Program-made: the position numbers and the translations under genes
Notes under the pieces: generated by a model
Databases searched by the model: none
The model's input: the letters and a program-made list of their open reading frames with translations, nothing else
Told to the model about the DNA's origin: nothing
DNA from: Dysgonamonadaceae bacterium
Lineage (GTDB): Bacteria; Bacteroidota; Bacteroidia; Bacteroidales; Azobacteroidaceae
DNA length: 64,000 nucleotides
Reading direction: 5' to 3'
Assembly (NCBI GenBank): GCA_031253625.1
Contig: JAIRVZ010000122.1
Coordinates: 41,480-105,479 of the forward strand
In this document: one piece after another, positions 9,276 to 17,034 of the stretch
Layout of the letters: each line of letters begins with the position of its first letter
Position numbering within the stretch: position 1 is the stretch's first letter

Positions 9276-10082
9276 CTATATAAAAAGGAATAAACTAAAA
9301 GCCATAACAACCATTCCGGCAATCATTCCGGCAATGGATATATGATGTTTGCCGTATTTTTCAGCTGTTGGCAAAAGTTCGTCCAACGCAATATACACCA
9401 TGATTCCTGCTACTGAAGCTAATACTATTCCATGTATCAACGGTGACCAAAATGGCATTAAGAAAAGAAAGGCAATCAAAGCTCCCAACGGCTCTGCCAA
9501 TCCTGACAAAAACGACAGCCAAAAAGCTTTTCGTTTGTTACCGGTGGCATGATATATAGGTACGGAAACGGCTATACCTTCGGGAATGTTGTGTATAGCT
9601 ACAGCAATAGTAATCGGTATGGCTACCGAAAGACCATTTAACGCAGATGCAAACGTAGCAATACCTTCCGGAAAATTGTGGATGGCAACCGACATTGCTA
9701 CCATAATACCTGTGCGATGCAACGCTTTATGCTGAGTATCAGGCTTATTCATCTCTTCTACATTCTGAAATTCGTGAGGGTTATTGGGTTCCGGAACCAA
9801 GAGGTCGATCAGCGCAATCAGTCCTATTCCTCCAAAAAAAGAAAGCAATAAAAACAATGTTCCTGTTTTCTCACCAAAATGCAGTATAAATTCATTTTTG
9901 GCATCAGGAATCAATTCCATAAACGACACATAAAGCATTACACCTGCCGAAAATCCCAGCGAGGCACATAAAAATTTTGTATTGGTTCGTTTGGATGTCA
10001 AAGCAATCAAACTACCGATACCGGTCGAAAGTCCGGCAATCATGGTCAATCCGAAAGCAATCCAAATACTATTTTCCGGCAT
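9276..10082 (-). CDS. zupT: ZIP family zinc transporter (ZupT)
   Basis: A 268-residue inner-membrane protein of the ZIP family, which imports zinc and other divalent metals. It has about eight hydrophobic segments and both hallmark metal-binding helices: HNFPEGIATF and HNIPEGIAVS. A variable loop with several His and charged residues separates the first three segments from the rest, as in ZupT. It starts 2 bp after the rsmA stop and is probably cotranscribed with it. It converges on the GH95 gene. Confidence 0.93.
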   Translation of the reverse strand: MPENSIWIAFGLTMIAGLSTGIGSLIALTSKRTNTKFLCASLGFSAGVMLYVSFMELIPDAKNEFILHFGEKTGTLFLLLSFFGGIGLIALIDLLVPEPNNPHEFQNVEEMNKPDTQHKALHRTGIMVAMSVAIHNFPEGIATFASALNGLSVAIPITIAVAIHNIPEGIAVSVPIYHATGNKRKAFWLSFLSGLAEPLGALIAFLFLMPFWSPLIHGIVLASVAGIMVYIALDELLPTAEKYGKHHISIAGMIAGMVVMAFSLFLFI

Positions 10083-10084
10083 AA

Positions 10085-10867
10085 TTACTGTTGCAATAAG
10101 TTTGCGGCTAAGTTTGTGAGTTCGATAAATTCCTCGACCGACAATTGTTCCGGACGCTTGTCGAAAACAGGCAATGAATATATCTCACAATCTTTACCGA
10201 GCAATGGTTTTAATGAGTTTCTTAACGTTTTTCTTCTCTGATTAAACGCTGTTTTAACGACCGTTTTGAAAAGTTTTTCATCGCAATCCAAATTTTGCCG
10301 TTGATTTCTGGTGAGACGAATAACAGCCGATTTCACTTTTGGTGGAGGGTCGAATACATCTTCACTTACAGTAAACAAATATTCTATATCATACCAAGCC
10401 TGAAGTAAAACGCTGATAATTCCGAATGCTTTTTTTCCGGGTTTAGATGCAATCCTTTCGGCAACTTCTTTTTGAATCATGCCTGCACAACACGGAATTC
10501 GGTCTTTGTAATCCAAAACTTTGAAAAAAATCTGACTGGATATATTATATGGATAATTTCCTATCACACAAAAGTTTCCGGGATACAATTTGCTTAAATC
10601 AAGTTTCAGGAAATCTTCTTCAATAATTTTTCCCGAAAGCGACGAGAAATGTTCTTTCAGATAAGCAACAGATTCTCTATCTAACTCAACAACAGTCAAA
10701 TCTGCATTATTTTCCAACAGAAATTGAGTAAGTACACCTGTACCCGGACCTACTTCCAACACCGGTAACTGATAATCTTTAATGGTGTCGGCAATACGCT
10801 TGGCTATTTGCAAATCTTTCAAGAAATGCTGCCCAAGAGATTTTTTCGGTCTTACGAATGATGTCAT
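10085..10867 (-). CDS. rsmA: 16S rRNA (adenine1518/1519-N6)-dimethyltransferase RsmA (KsgA)
   Basis: A 260-residue methyltransferase that dimethylates two adjacent adenines in the 3' hairpin of 16S rRNA late in 30S assembly. Seen are the N-terminal KKSLGQHFL, the SAM-binding motif LEVGPGTGVLT, the catalytic NYPYNISS (family NLPYNISS) and a C-terminal FNQRRKTLRNSL. The length fits the family. It is first in an rsmA-zupT unit and divergent from the YbhN-like gene. Confidence 0.97.
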   Translation of the reverse strand: MTSFVRPKKSLGQHFLKDLQIAKRIADTIKDYQLPVLEVGPGTGVLTQFLLENNADLTVVELDRESVAYLKEHFSSLSGKIIEEDFLKLDLSKLYPGNFCVIGNYPYNISSQIFFKVLDYKDRIPCCAGMIQKEVAERIASKPGKKAFGIISVLLQAWYDIEYLFTVSEDVFDPPPKVKSAVIRLTRNQRQNLDCDEKLFKTVVKTAFNQRRKTLRNSLKPLLGKDCEIYSLPVFDKRPEQLSVEEFIELTNLAANLLQQ

Positions 10868-10885
10868 TGAATTGATATAAAATTA

Positions 10886-10916
10886 TTTGATGCAAAATAA
10901 TCTTTGCTTATCTTTG
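10886..10916 (+). promoter_or_regulatory. Strong match to the Bacteroidales promoter consensus
   Basis: TTTG (10886-10889), 19 nt, TATCTTTG (10909-10916) matches the TTTG-N19-20-TAnnTTTG consensus exactly. Transcription would begin near 10922. This rules out an upstream in-frame ATG at 10904, which falls inside the promoter, and supports the ATG at 10958 as the start of the next gene. Confidence 0.65.
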
Positions 10917-10957
10917 CAGAGGTTACAAAAGTAGACAAAAAAAGTAGAAAAATATAT

Positions 10958-12013
10958 ATGGCTAAAGATTTTGTTCTCAAGCTAAAGCAAATACTAAAAA
11001 TCACCATCCCTTTGGCTTTGGGAATCATCATATTATACTTCTTATATAAAGGTACTAATTTCAATGAGTTATGGCTTTACATCAAAGAGGCCAATTGGTT
11101 GATATTAACTTCTTCTTTGATTTTCGGATTATTGGGCAATGTAATTCGAGGTTTGAGATGGGAGTTGTTGATTAATCCTTTGGGCTATTATCCCAAAAGA
11201 AGTAATTTGATATACGCGGTGCTGGGCAATTATGCCGTTAATTTTGCTCTTCCGAGAGCGGGAGAAATATGGAGATGTGGAGTGATAAACAAAAAAGAAA
11301 AAATCCCCTTTAAAAAATTAATCGGAACCGTTATTATAGACCGGATGTTCGATATGATTATGGTAATAATAATCGCTTTAATTGCCTTTGTCTGTAATGT
11401 GTCCGATTTTTTTCAGAACATTACTAAATTTAATCAAAATATTGATGAAATTAATCAGAATATTGAAAAAACCGATTGGCAAAAATTCTTGACATCTCCT
11501 TATCCTTATTTAGCTATTTTAGTTTTATTGATATTATTTATTTTATCTGTCATTTTTTTAAAAAATAACTTTCTCGTCAAAAAAATCAGGTCTTTTCTGA
11601 TCTCGATGTGGAACGATTTATTAATGGTATGGAAGATGAAAAAAAAGACACTTTTCATCATTTATTCTTTCGGAATATGGACTTCATACTTTTTATATTT
11701 TTATATAACATTTTATGCGTTTGATTTTACTTCCCATTTAGGAATCGCTGCCGGATTGTTTATTTTTACACTTGGCAGCATAAGCATGGGAATACCTTCA
11801 AACGGAGGACTCGGACCTTGGCAGGTTGCTATTGTTTTAGGTCTATATATTTACATGGTAAGTCCCGAACAAGCTTTAGCTTTTGCTACCGGTGTATTTA
11901 CTTTTCAATCTATTTGGATGGTCGCTTGCGGCCTTTTCGGAATTTTTGCATTATCATTTAATAAATCTCAAAAGAACGCAGATGACGCGGATAACGCGGA
12001 TTTGCGCAGATAA
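10958..12013 (+). CDS. YbhN/LPG-synthase-like flippase-domain membrane protein
   Basis: A 351-residue integral membrane protein of the YbhN/UPF0104 family, related to the flippase domain of MprF. It has about eight hydrophobic segments with the family patterns LRGLRWELLI-like (GNVIRGLRWELL), LPRAGEIWRC, DRMFDM and, near the end, GIPSNGGLGPWQVA. The start at 10958 follows a consensus promoter (10886-10916). Its exact substrate cannot be told from sequence. The final 13 residues (KNADDADNADLRR) are encoded by the left arm of a long inverted repeat (11974-12010), so the tail is a repeat-derived extension, not part of the fold. Confidence 0.85.
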   Translation: MAKDFVLKLKQILKITIPLALGIIILYFLYKGTNFNELWLYIKEANWLILTSSLIFGLLGNVIRGLRWELLINPLGYYPKRSNLIYAVLGNYAVNFALPRAGEIWRCGVINKKEKIPFKKLIGTVIIDRMFDMIMVIIIALIAFVCNVSDFFQNITKFNQNIDEINQNIEKTDWQKFLTSPYPYLAILVLLILFILSVIFLKNNFLVKKIRSFLISMWNDLLMVWKMKKKTLFIIYSFGIWTSYFLYFYITFYAFDFTSHLGIAAGLFIFTLGSISMGIPSNGGLGPWQVAIVLGLYIYMVSPEQALAFATGVFTFQSIWMVACGLFGIFALSFNKSQKNADDADNADLRR

Positions 12014-12087
12014 TATAATGAATAGAAAAATCAATATGGTAAATAAAAAATCCGCGCAAATCCGCGTTATCCGCGTCATCTGCGTTC
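11974..12087. repeat. Long inverted repeat, 37-nt arms, spanning a gene end
   Basis: The left arm (11974-12010) and right arm (12051-12087) are reverse complements over 37 nt with one mismatch. The internal sequence is itself built from near repeats (GACGCGGATAACGCGGAT). The left arm encodes the end of the upstream protein and the right arm ends 16 nt before pepD. As RNA it would form a very stable hairpin with a 40-nt loop. It resembles an interspersed palindromic element. Confidence 0.85.
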
Positions 12088-12103
12088 AAAATAATTTTTG
12101 ATT

Positions 12104-13588
12104 ATGTCTAAAGAAATTATGAATTTGGCTCCGGCCAATGTTTGGAAACATTTTTATGCTCTGACTCAAATTCCGCATCCATCCGGACAAATGAAAGAAA
12201 TCACCGAATTTATTGTCAATTTCGGGAAATCTTTAGGTTTGGACACCCGAAAAGATGAAGGCGGTAACGTTTTGATTTCCAAGCCCGCAACTCCCGGATT
12301 GGAAATCTTGCAGACAGTTATCCTGCAAAGTCATTTGGATATGGTGCCGCAAGCCAATTCTTCAACAAACTTTGATTTTTCAAAAGATGCTGTAGATGCA
12401 TACATCGATGGCGGCTGGGTAAAAGCCAAAGACACAACTTTAGGAGCCGACAATGGCATCGGTATGGCTGCTATGATGGCTGTTTTGGAAGATAATACAT
12501 TGCAACACGGACCTATCGAAGCCTTGTTTACTTACGACGAAGAAACCGGGATGTATGGAGCTTTGGATATTCGTCCGAATTTTATATCAGGAACCGTTAT
12601 GCTTAACTTAGACACTGAAGAGTTTGGAGAATTATGTGTAGGTTGTGCCGGTGGAGTCGATTTGAACATCAGTTTTCAATATAAAGACGACATGAATATC
12701 CCGAAAGGAGATATTGCCGTCAAAATTTCTTTAACCGGAGTAAAAGGCGGGCACAGTGGCATAGATATTCATTTACAGCGGGTTAATGCCAACAAATTGA
12801 TGTTCCGTTTCTTGAAAGAGGCTGTACAAGATTATGGTGCTCGTTTGACATCCATCGATGGAGGTTCGTTGCGTAATGCCATTCCTCGCGAGGCTTTTGC
12901 AGTGGTTACCATTCCCGAAGATGATTGCGAAGGATTCTTCGAATTGGTTTCCGATTATCAAGATTTATTTATAGAAGAATACCGCAATATTGAAACCGGA
13001 ATTCATTTTACGGCCGAACAGGTAGAATTACCCAAAATGTTGATTCCTGAAGAAATACAAGACGATTTAATCAATGCAGTAGAAGGATGCCAAAATGGTG
13101 TTGTCAGTTTCTTGACAGATTTTCCCGGAGTAGTGGAAACTTCTTCCAATTTAGCCATTGTAAAATCATCTGAAGGACGAATTGACGTAAAAATCCTTGT
13201 AAGAAGTTCATCCGAAACAAAAAAAGCTGCGGTTTGCTCCAGTTTGGAAAGCATTTTTTCTTTGGCAGGAGCCAAAGTGGAATTTGAGAATGCCTATCCG
13301 GGCTGGGATCCCAATATCGATTCTCCTTTGTTGTCGGTTATGCAGTCAATATATAAAAACAAATATGGCATTGATGCTAAAGTAAAAGTCATACATGCCG
13401 GATTGGAATGTGGAATTATCCTCTCTAACGTTCCCGGATTAGATATTGTTTCTTTTGGGCCGACTATCAAATTTCCGCATTCTCCCGACGAAAAAGTAGA
13501 GATAGCTTCTGTTCAAAAATTCTGGGATTATTTGACAACAACGTTGAAACATATCCCTCTTAGAAAAAGTATCGGAACTATAGAATAA
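12104..13588 (+). CDS. pepD: Aminoacyl-histidine dipeptidase PepD (M20 family)
   Basis: A 494-residue cytosolic zinc dipeptidase that cleaves Xaa-His and other dipeptides. M20-family metal-site motifs are visible: SHLDMVP, LGADNGIG, YDEETGM, NLDTEE. The late GLECGIILSNVPGLD and the C-terminal FPHSPDE also fit PepD. The ATG at 12104 is the natural start; an in-frame TTG two codons upstream is less likely. The gene begins just after the right arm of the 11974-12087 inverted repeat. Confidence 0.95.
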   Translation: MSKEIMNLAPANVWKHFYALTQIPHPSGQMKEITEFIVNFGKSLGLDTRKDEGGNVLISKPATPGLEILQTVILQSHLDMVPQANSSTNFDFSKDAVDAYIDGGWVKAKDTTLGADNGIGMAAMMAVLEDNTLQHGPIEALFTYDEETGMYGALDIRPNFISGTVMLNLDTEEFGELCVGCAGGVDLNISFQYKDDMNIPKGDIAVKISLTGVKGGHSGIDIHLQRVNANKLMFRFLKEAVQDYGARLTSIDGGSLRNAIPREAFAVVTIPEDDCEGFFELVSDYQDLFIEEYRNIETGIHFTAEQVELPKMLIPEEIQDDLINAVEGCQNGVVSFLTDFPGVVETSSNLAIVKSSEGRIDVKILVRSSSETKKAAVCSSLESIFSLAGAKVEFENAYPGWDPNIDSPLLSVMQSIYKNKYGIDAKVKVIHAGLECGIILSNVPGLDIVSFGPTIKFPHSPDEKVEIASVQKFWDYLTTTLKHIPLRKSIGTIE

Positions 13589-13616
13589 TAATGTTATATA
13601 CCTCAAAATTAAACTT

Positions 13617-14222
13617 ATGATTTCTGTTTATAATATCAAACCCAAATTTCAGGCATTTCTGCAACCTGTTTTGGATTCGCTCCACAAAATGGGAGTAACG
13701 GCTAATCAAATCACAATTGGTTCTCTGTTTTTATCTCTCATTATTGGGCTCTTATTTTGGTTTGCCGATGTGTATCATGTGTTTTTTCTTGCCTTGCCCA
13801 TCGGACTTTTCTTGCGAATGGCATTGAATGCTTTGGATGGAATGATGGCTCGAACATATAATCAACAATCAAAAAAAGGAGAACTATTGAATGAATTGGG
13901 CGATGTGGTTTCCGATTTATTCATCTTTTTTCCTTTGTTAAAGTTTGAACAAACGAGTTTGTACCTTATCGTTATATTTATCAGTTTAAGCGTTGTAAAT
14001 GAGTTTGCGGGATTATTGGGAAAAGTTATATCGGGACAAAGAAGATATGAAGGACCCATGGGGAAAAGCGACCGGGCTTTTATAATGGGACTGTATGGTT
14101 TACTTGCTTTTTTATATGTTGATATAACACTTTACTCCATCTATATATTTGTGGTTATTAACGCTCTACTTATATTGAGTACGGCAATTCGTGTAAATAA
14201 AACATTGAAATCAAATGGATAA
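13617..14222 (+). CDS. CDP-alcohol phosphatidyltransferase, YnbA-like
   Basis: A 201-residue membrane enzyme of the CDP-alcohol phosphatidyltransferase superfamily, which joins a CDP-linked lipid and an alcohol. The signature is present in a variant form, N-x2-DG-x2-AR-x8-G-x3-N-x3-D (NALDGMMAR ... GELLNELGDVVSD), where the first and third metal-binding Asp are Asn. From memory, E. coli YnbA carries the same Asn residues (RMALNALDGM), so this appears to be a subfamily trait. About five to six hydrophobic segments are seen. It overlaps the next gene by 8 bp, as expected for the YnbA/YnbB pair. Substrate unknown. Confidence 0.85.
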   Translation: MISVYNIKPKFQAFLQPVLDSLHKMGVTANQITIGSLFLSLIIGLLFWFADVYHVFFLALPIGLFLRMALNALDGMMARTYNQQSKKGELLNELGDVVSDLFIFFPLLKFEQTSLYLIVIFISLSVVNEFAGLLGKVISGQRRYEGPMGKSDRAFIMGLYGLLAFLYVDITLYSIYIFVVINALLILSTAIRVNKTLKSNG

Positions 14223-15168
14223 AATATTTCATTTAAGGATTTTCGAGAACAATGATATTTTAATCATTGTCGGACTGATTTTCGGTATATTGAGTATTGT
14301 TTCTCTTGGACTTTTCATTTTCGGAAAAATAAAGCCGGAAGCTAATATCAGAGAACTTAAATCCCGCACCAAATCATGGTGGGTTATGTCGATAATGTTC
14401 ATCGGAGCAACTGTTTTCAGTACAAAAATCTCTTATATTGCCATCGCATTTCTTTCGTTTGTCGCATTTCGAGAAATTTATTCTCTATTAGGATTCAGAC
14501 AATCAGACCGACGTGCAATCTTTTGGGCATTTTTGGCGATACCCATACAATATTATTTGGCTTACCTTGGTTGGTACGGTGCATACATCATATTTATTCC
14601 TGTTGTAATGTTCTTATTTTTACCGTTACGCTTGGTATTAAAAGGAGATACGAAAGGAATTGTAAGTTCAATGGCAGGTTTGCAATGGATATTGATGTTG
14701 ACGGTATTTGGTATCAGCCACATGGCTTATTTACTATCGCTCCCCGATATAGAAGGATTTAATGCCGGAGGTCGCGGATTGTTGCTATTTCTTGTTTTTC
14801 TCACGGAAATCAATGATGTTATGCAATTTGTTTGGGGTAAATTATTTGGAAAACATAAGATTATACCGAAAGTAAGTCCCAATAAAACATGGGAAGGATT
14901 CATAGGGGGAGTTATTTCTACCACGGCCATTGGATACGGACTTGGCTTTTTAACGCCATTAAGTACCGGATACCTGTTGTTAGTTAGTTTTCTTGTTGCA
15001 ATAGCAGGCTTTGTAGGAGATGTGGTAATGTCGTCCGTCAAAAGAGACGTTGGCGTGAAAGATACCGGAACAGCCATTCCCGGACACGGAGGAGTTTTAG
15101 ACCGGATTGATTCGTTGGCTTATACTGCTCCCATATTTTTTCATTTGGTTTATTATATAGCTTATTGA
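14215..15168 (+). CDS. Phosphatidate cytidylyltransferase-like protein (CdsA/YnbB-like)
   Basis: A 317-residue polytopic membrane protein that would make CDP-diacylglycerol from CTP and phosphatidate. The CDS-family signature is complete near the C-terminus: SSVKRDVGVKDTGTAIPGHG then GVLDRIDS. Upstream is the second family block SPNKTWEGFIGG. About eight hydrophobic segments are visible. Its start overlaps the CDP-alcohol phosphatidyltransferase gene by 8 bp, so the two are translationally coupled. In E. coli ynbB follows ynbA in the same way. It is probably a second, pathway-specific CdsA rather than the housekeeping one. Confidence 0.9.
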   Translation: MDKIFHLRIFENNDILIIVGLIFGILSIVSLGLFIFGKIKPEANIRELKSRTKSWWVMSIMFIGATVFSTKISYIAIAFLSFVAFREIYSLLGFRQSDRRAIFWAFLAIPIQYYLAYLGWYGAYIIFIPVVMFLFLPLRLVLKGDTKGIVSSMAGLQWILMLTVFGISHMAYLLSLPDIEGFNAGGRGLLLFLVFLTEINDVMQFVWGKLFGKHKIIPKVSPNKTWEGFIGGVISTTAIGYGLGFLTPLSTGYLLLVSFLVAIAGFVGDVVMSSVKRDVGVKDTGTAIPGHGGVLDRIDSLAYTAPIFFHLVYYIAY

Positions 15169-15194
15169 TAGTTAAGCGCAAGCAGTAGACAGCA

Positions 15195-16349
15195 ATGAAT
15201 AACAATCTCAAACAAAACAACGAATATAAAAAGTGGCTGACCGACATTAAAAAACGGATTAAGCAGACGCAAATAAAAGCGGCAATAAAGGTAAATACCG
15301 AATTATTGCGTCTTTATTGGGATTTGGGTGAGGAAATTGTAGAAAAACAACTTAAATCTCAATGGGGCGACACGGTTATTCGGCAGTTGAGTTCAGATTT
15401 GAGAGAGGAATTTCCAAATGTACAGGGATTTTCAGAAAGGAATCTTTTATATGCGAAACAATTATATTCCTTTTATAATCAAGAAGATAAAATACTGCAA
15501 CAAGTTGTTGCAGTATTGCCAAAAAAACAAATCCCAATTACGCAACAAGTTGTTGCGCAATTACCGGACAAACAAACTTCAATTGTCCAGCAAGTTGCTG
15601 GACAATTAGAAAACCACCCCATTTTTCAAATTCCTTGGGGACATAATTTATTGATAATAACCAAATGCCAATCCATAAAAGAAGCCCTCTTTTACGTTCA
15701 AAAAACCATACAAAATGGTTGGAGCCGTTCAATGCTCACGCATCATCTCGAACTGAATCTGTATGAGCGTGAAGGTAAAGCCGTTACCAATTTTGCCAGC
15801 ACACTCCCTGCTCCGCAAAGCGATTTAGCTATGCAAACCTTGAAAGACCCCTATATATTTGACTTAATGACATTAACCGAAAAATATAATGAGCGGGAAT
15901 TGGAAGACGCTTTAACGGAAAACATCACAAAATTTCTGCTTGAACTGGGTGCCGGTTTTGCATACGTCGGACGACAAGTCCCTTTGAATATCGACGGTAC
16001 GGATTACCCTGTTGATTTATTGTTCTATCACTTAAAATTGCGTTGTTTCGTTGTGATTGAATTGAAAACCGTTAAATTTGTTCCCGAAACAGCCGGAAAA
16101 ACAAGTTTTTATTTATCTGCCATTGACGATTTGATGCGTCACCCGACAGATAATCCGACTATCGGTTTGATTATTTGTAAAAACAAAAACAATCTTGTTG
16201 CCGAATATGCTTTACGAGGTATAAATCAGCCTATTGGTATTTCGGAATATCAATTAACAAAAGTATTTCCCGAACAATTTAAAGGCAGTTTGCCTTCGAT
16301 TGAAGAAATTGAAGAGGAATTAAATAGCATGAAAAAAAACAAAAATTAA
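15195..16349 (+). CDS. DUF1016/YhcG-type PDDEXK nuclease-domain protein
   Basis: A 384-residue protein with the DUF1016 architecture. The N-terminal winged-helix part includes LLRLYWDLGEEIVEKQ, WGDTVIRQLSSDL and FSERNLLYAKQLY. The C-terminal PDDEXK nuclease core shows PVDLLFYHLKLRCFVVIELK, with D and E-x-K in place. Between the two is IPWGHNLLI. Residues about 98-140 hold three 15-residue repeats (QQVVAVLP, QQVVAQLP, QQVAGQLE). The DNA of each repeat is a 27-nt palindrome (see 15491-15607). YhcG-type genes are often linked to restriction or other defence loci, but here it stands alone between ynbB-like and plsC, with 4 bp to the latter. Biochemical role not established. Confidence 0.9.
   Translation: MNNNLKQNNEYKKWLTDIKKRIKQTQIKAAIKVNTELLRLYWDLGEEIVEKQLKSQWGDTVIRQLSSDLREEFPNVQGFSERNLLYAKQLYSFYNQEDKILQQVVAVLPKKQIPITQQVVAQLPDKQTSIVQQVAGQLENHPIFQIPWGHNLLIITKCQSIKEALFYVQKTIQNGWSRSMLTHHLELNLYEREGKAVTNFASTLPAPQSDLAMQTLKDPYIFDLMTLTEKYNERELEDALTENITKFLLELGAGFAYVGRQVPLNIDGTDYPVDLLFYHLKLRCFVVIELKTVKFVPETAGKTSFYLSAIDDLMRHPTDNPTIGLIICKNKNNLVAEYALRGINQPIGISEYQLTKVFPEQFKGSLPSIEEIEEELNSMKKNKN
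15491..15607. repeat. Three 27-nt palindromes at exact 45-nt spacing inside the DUF1016 gene
   Basis: Centres are at 15504, 15549 and 15594. Each palindrome has 13-bp arms around a single G. Arms of copies 1 (15491-15517) and 3 (15581-15607) are perfect; copy 2 (15536-15562) has one mismatch. The arm sequences differ between copies (ACTGCAACAA, ACGCAACAA, GTCCAGCAA) but the opposite arm changes to match. All three are read through in frame as 15-residue repeats. Confidence 0.9.
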
Positions 16350-16353
16350 AAAC

Positions 16354-16996
16354 ATGCAAGCACTTTTTCTAAAAATAATTTATAGTGTCGTTATTCGTAA
16401 CTTTTTGAAACTGATTGTCGGCGTCAAATTCGACAAAGCAGATTTTTTGTTGCAAGAAAAACAGTTTATTATAGTGGCTAACCATAACAGTCACATGGAT
16501 ACTATGGCATTGATGGCATCTTTACCATCTTCCATCATTCATCATTCATAAAGTGAAGCCTGTGGCTGCTGCCGATTATTTTGGTAAAACTAAATTCAGA
16601 GCAGCAATAAGCAATTATTTCATAAACACCTTGTTGATTTCTCGAAAAGGAGGAAGTGCCATTCAAACAATGAAAAAAGCATTGGACAACGGTAATTCGT
16701 TGATTATATTTCCCGAAGGCTCACGCGGAGAACCTGATAGCGAACAACAAATGAAACCGGGAGTTGCCCTATTGCTTTCTCTTTGCCCCGATGTGAAATA
16801 TGTTCCTGCGTATATGTTTGGAATGGGAAGAATCATGCCTAAAGGCGATAGCTTAATTGTTCCTTACGATTCTATTTTGATATATGGCAAGCCAACTCTT
16901 CCCCATTCAAATGAAACAAAAGAAATTTTGGCGCAGATTGAAAATGACATGAAAGAATTAAAAAATAAAGTGAAAAACAGAGATTCCGGCATATAA
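16354..16996 (+). pseudogene. 1-acyl-sn-glycerol-3-phosphate acyltransferase (PlsC-like), frameshifted by a 7-bp duplication
   Basis: The lysophosphatidate acyltransferase reading frame is split in two: 16354-16551, with the catalytic motif NHNSHMD, and the rest to 16996, with FPEGSRGEP and a membrane-associated segment. The break is a tandem duplication ATCATTC-ATCATTC at 16534-16547, which shifts the frame and brings the stop TAA at 16549-16551. Removing one copy restores a continuous 211-residue PlsC reading SSIIHKVKPVAAADYFGK across the junction. Everything else looks intact, so the event is recent, switchable, or a sequencing error. It follows the YnbA/YnbB-like pair after the DUF1016 gene, and an acyltransferase fits that phospholipid unit. 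Confidence 0.85.
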
Positions 16997-17034
16997 CATA
17001 AAAATTAAATTAATCCATAAAAAACAATTGTAGT

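Noticed and set aside
10904..10957. Upstream ATG as the start of the YbhN-like protein
   Set aside because: It lies within the exact match to the promoter consensus (10886-10916), upstream of the predicted transcription start; the ATG at 10958 gives the usual N-terminus.
11883..12101. A 72-residue reading frame across the end of the YbhN-like gene and the inverted repeat
   Set aside because: Its C-terminal half is the inverted repeat read through (RVIRVICV-type text), it overlaps the real gene in another frame and has no family resemblance.
12098..12103. TTG at 12098 as the start of pepD
   Set aside because: An ATG two codons later gives the family-like N-terminus; nothing favours the TTG.
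15491..15607. CRISPR-like regular spacing of repeats
   Set aside because: Only three units, the spacers are not unique sequences of constant length between identical repeats, and the region is inside an intact reading frame with a matching amino-acid repeat.
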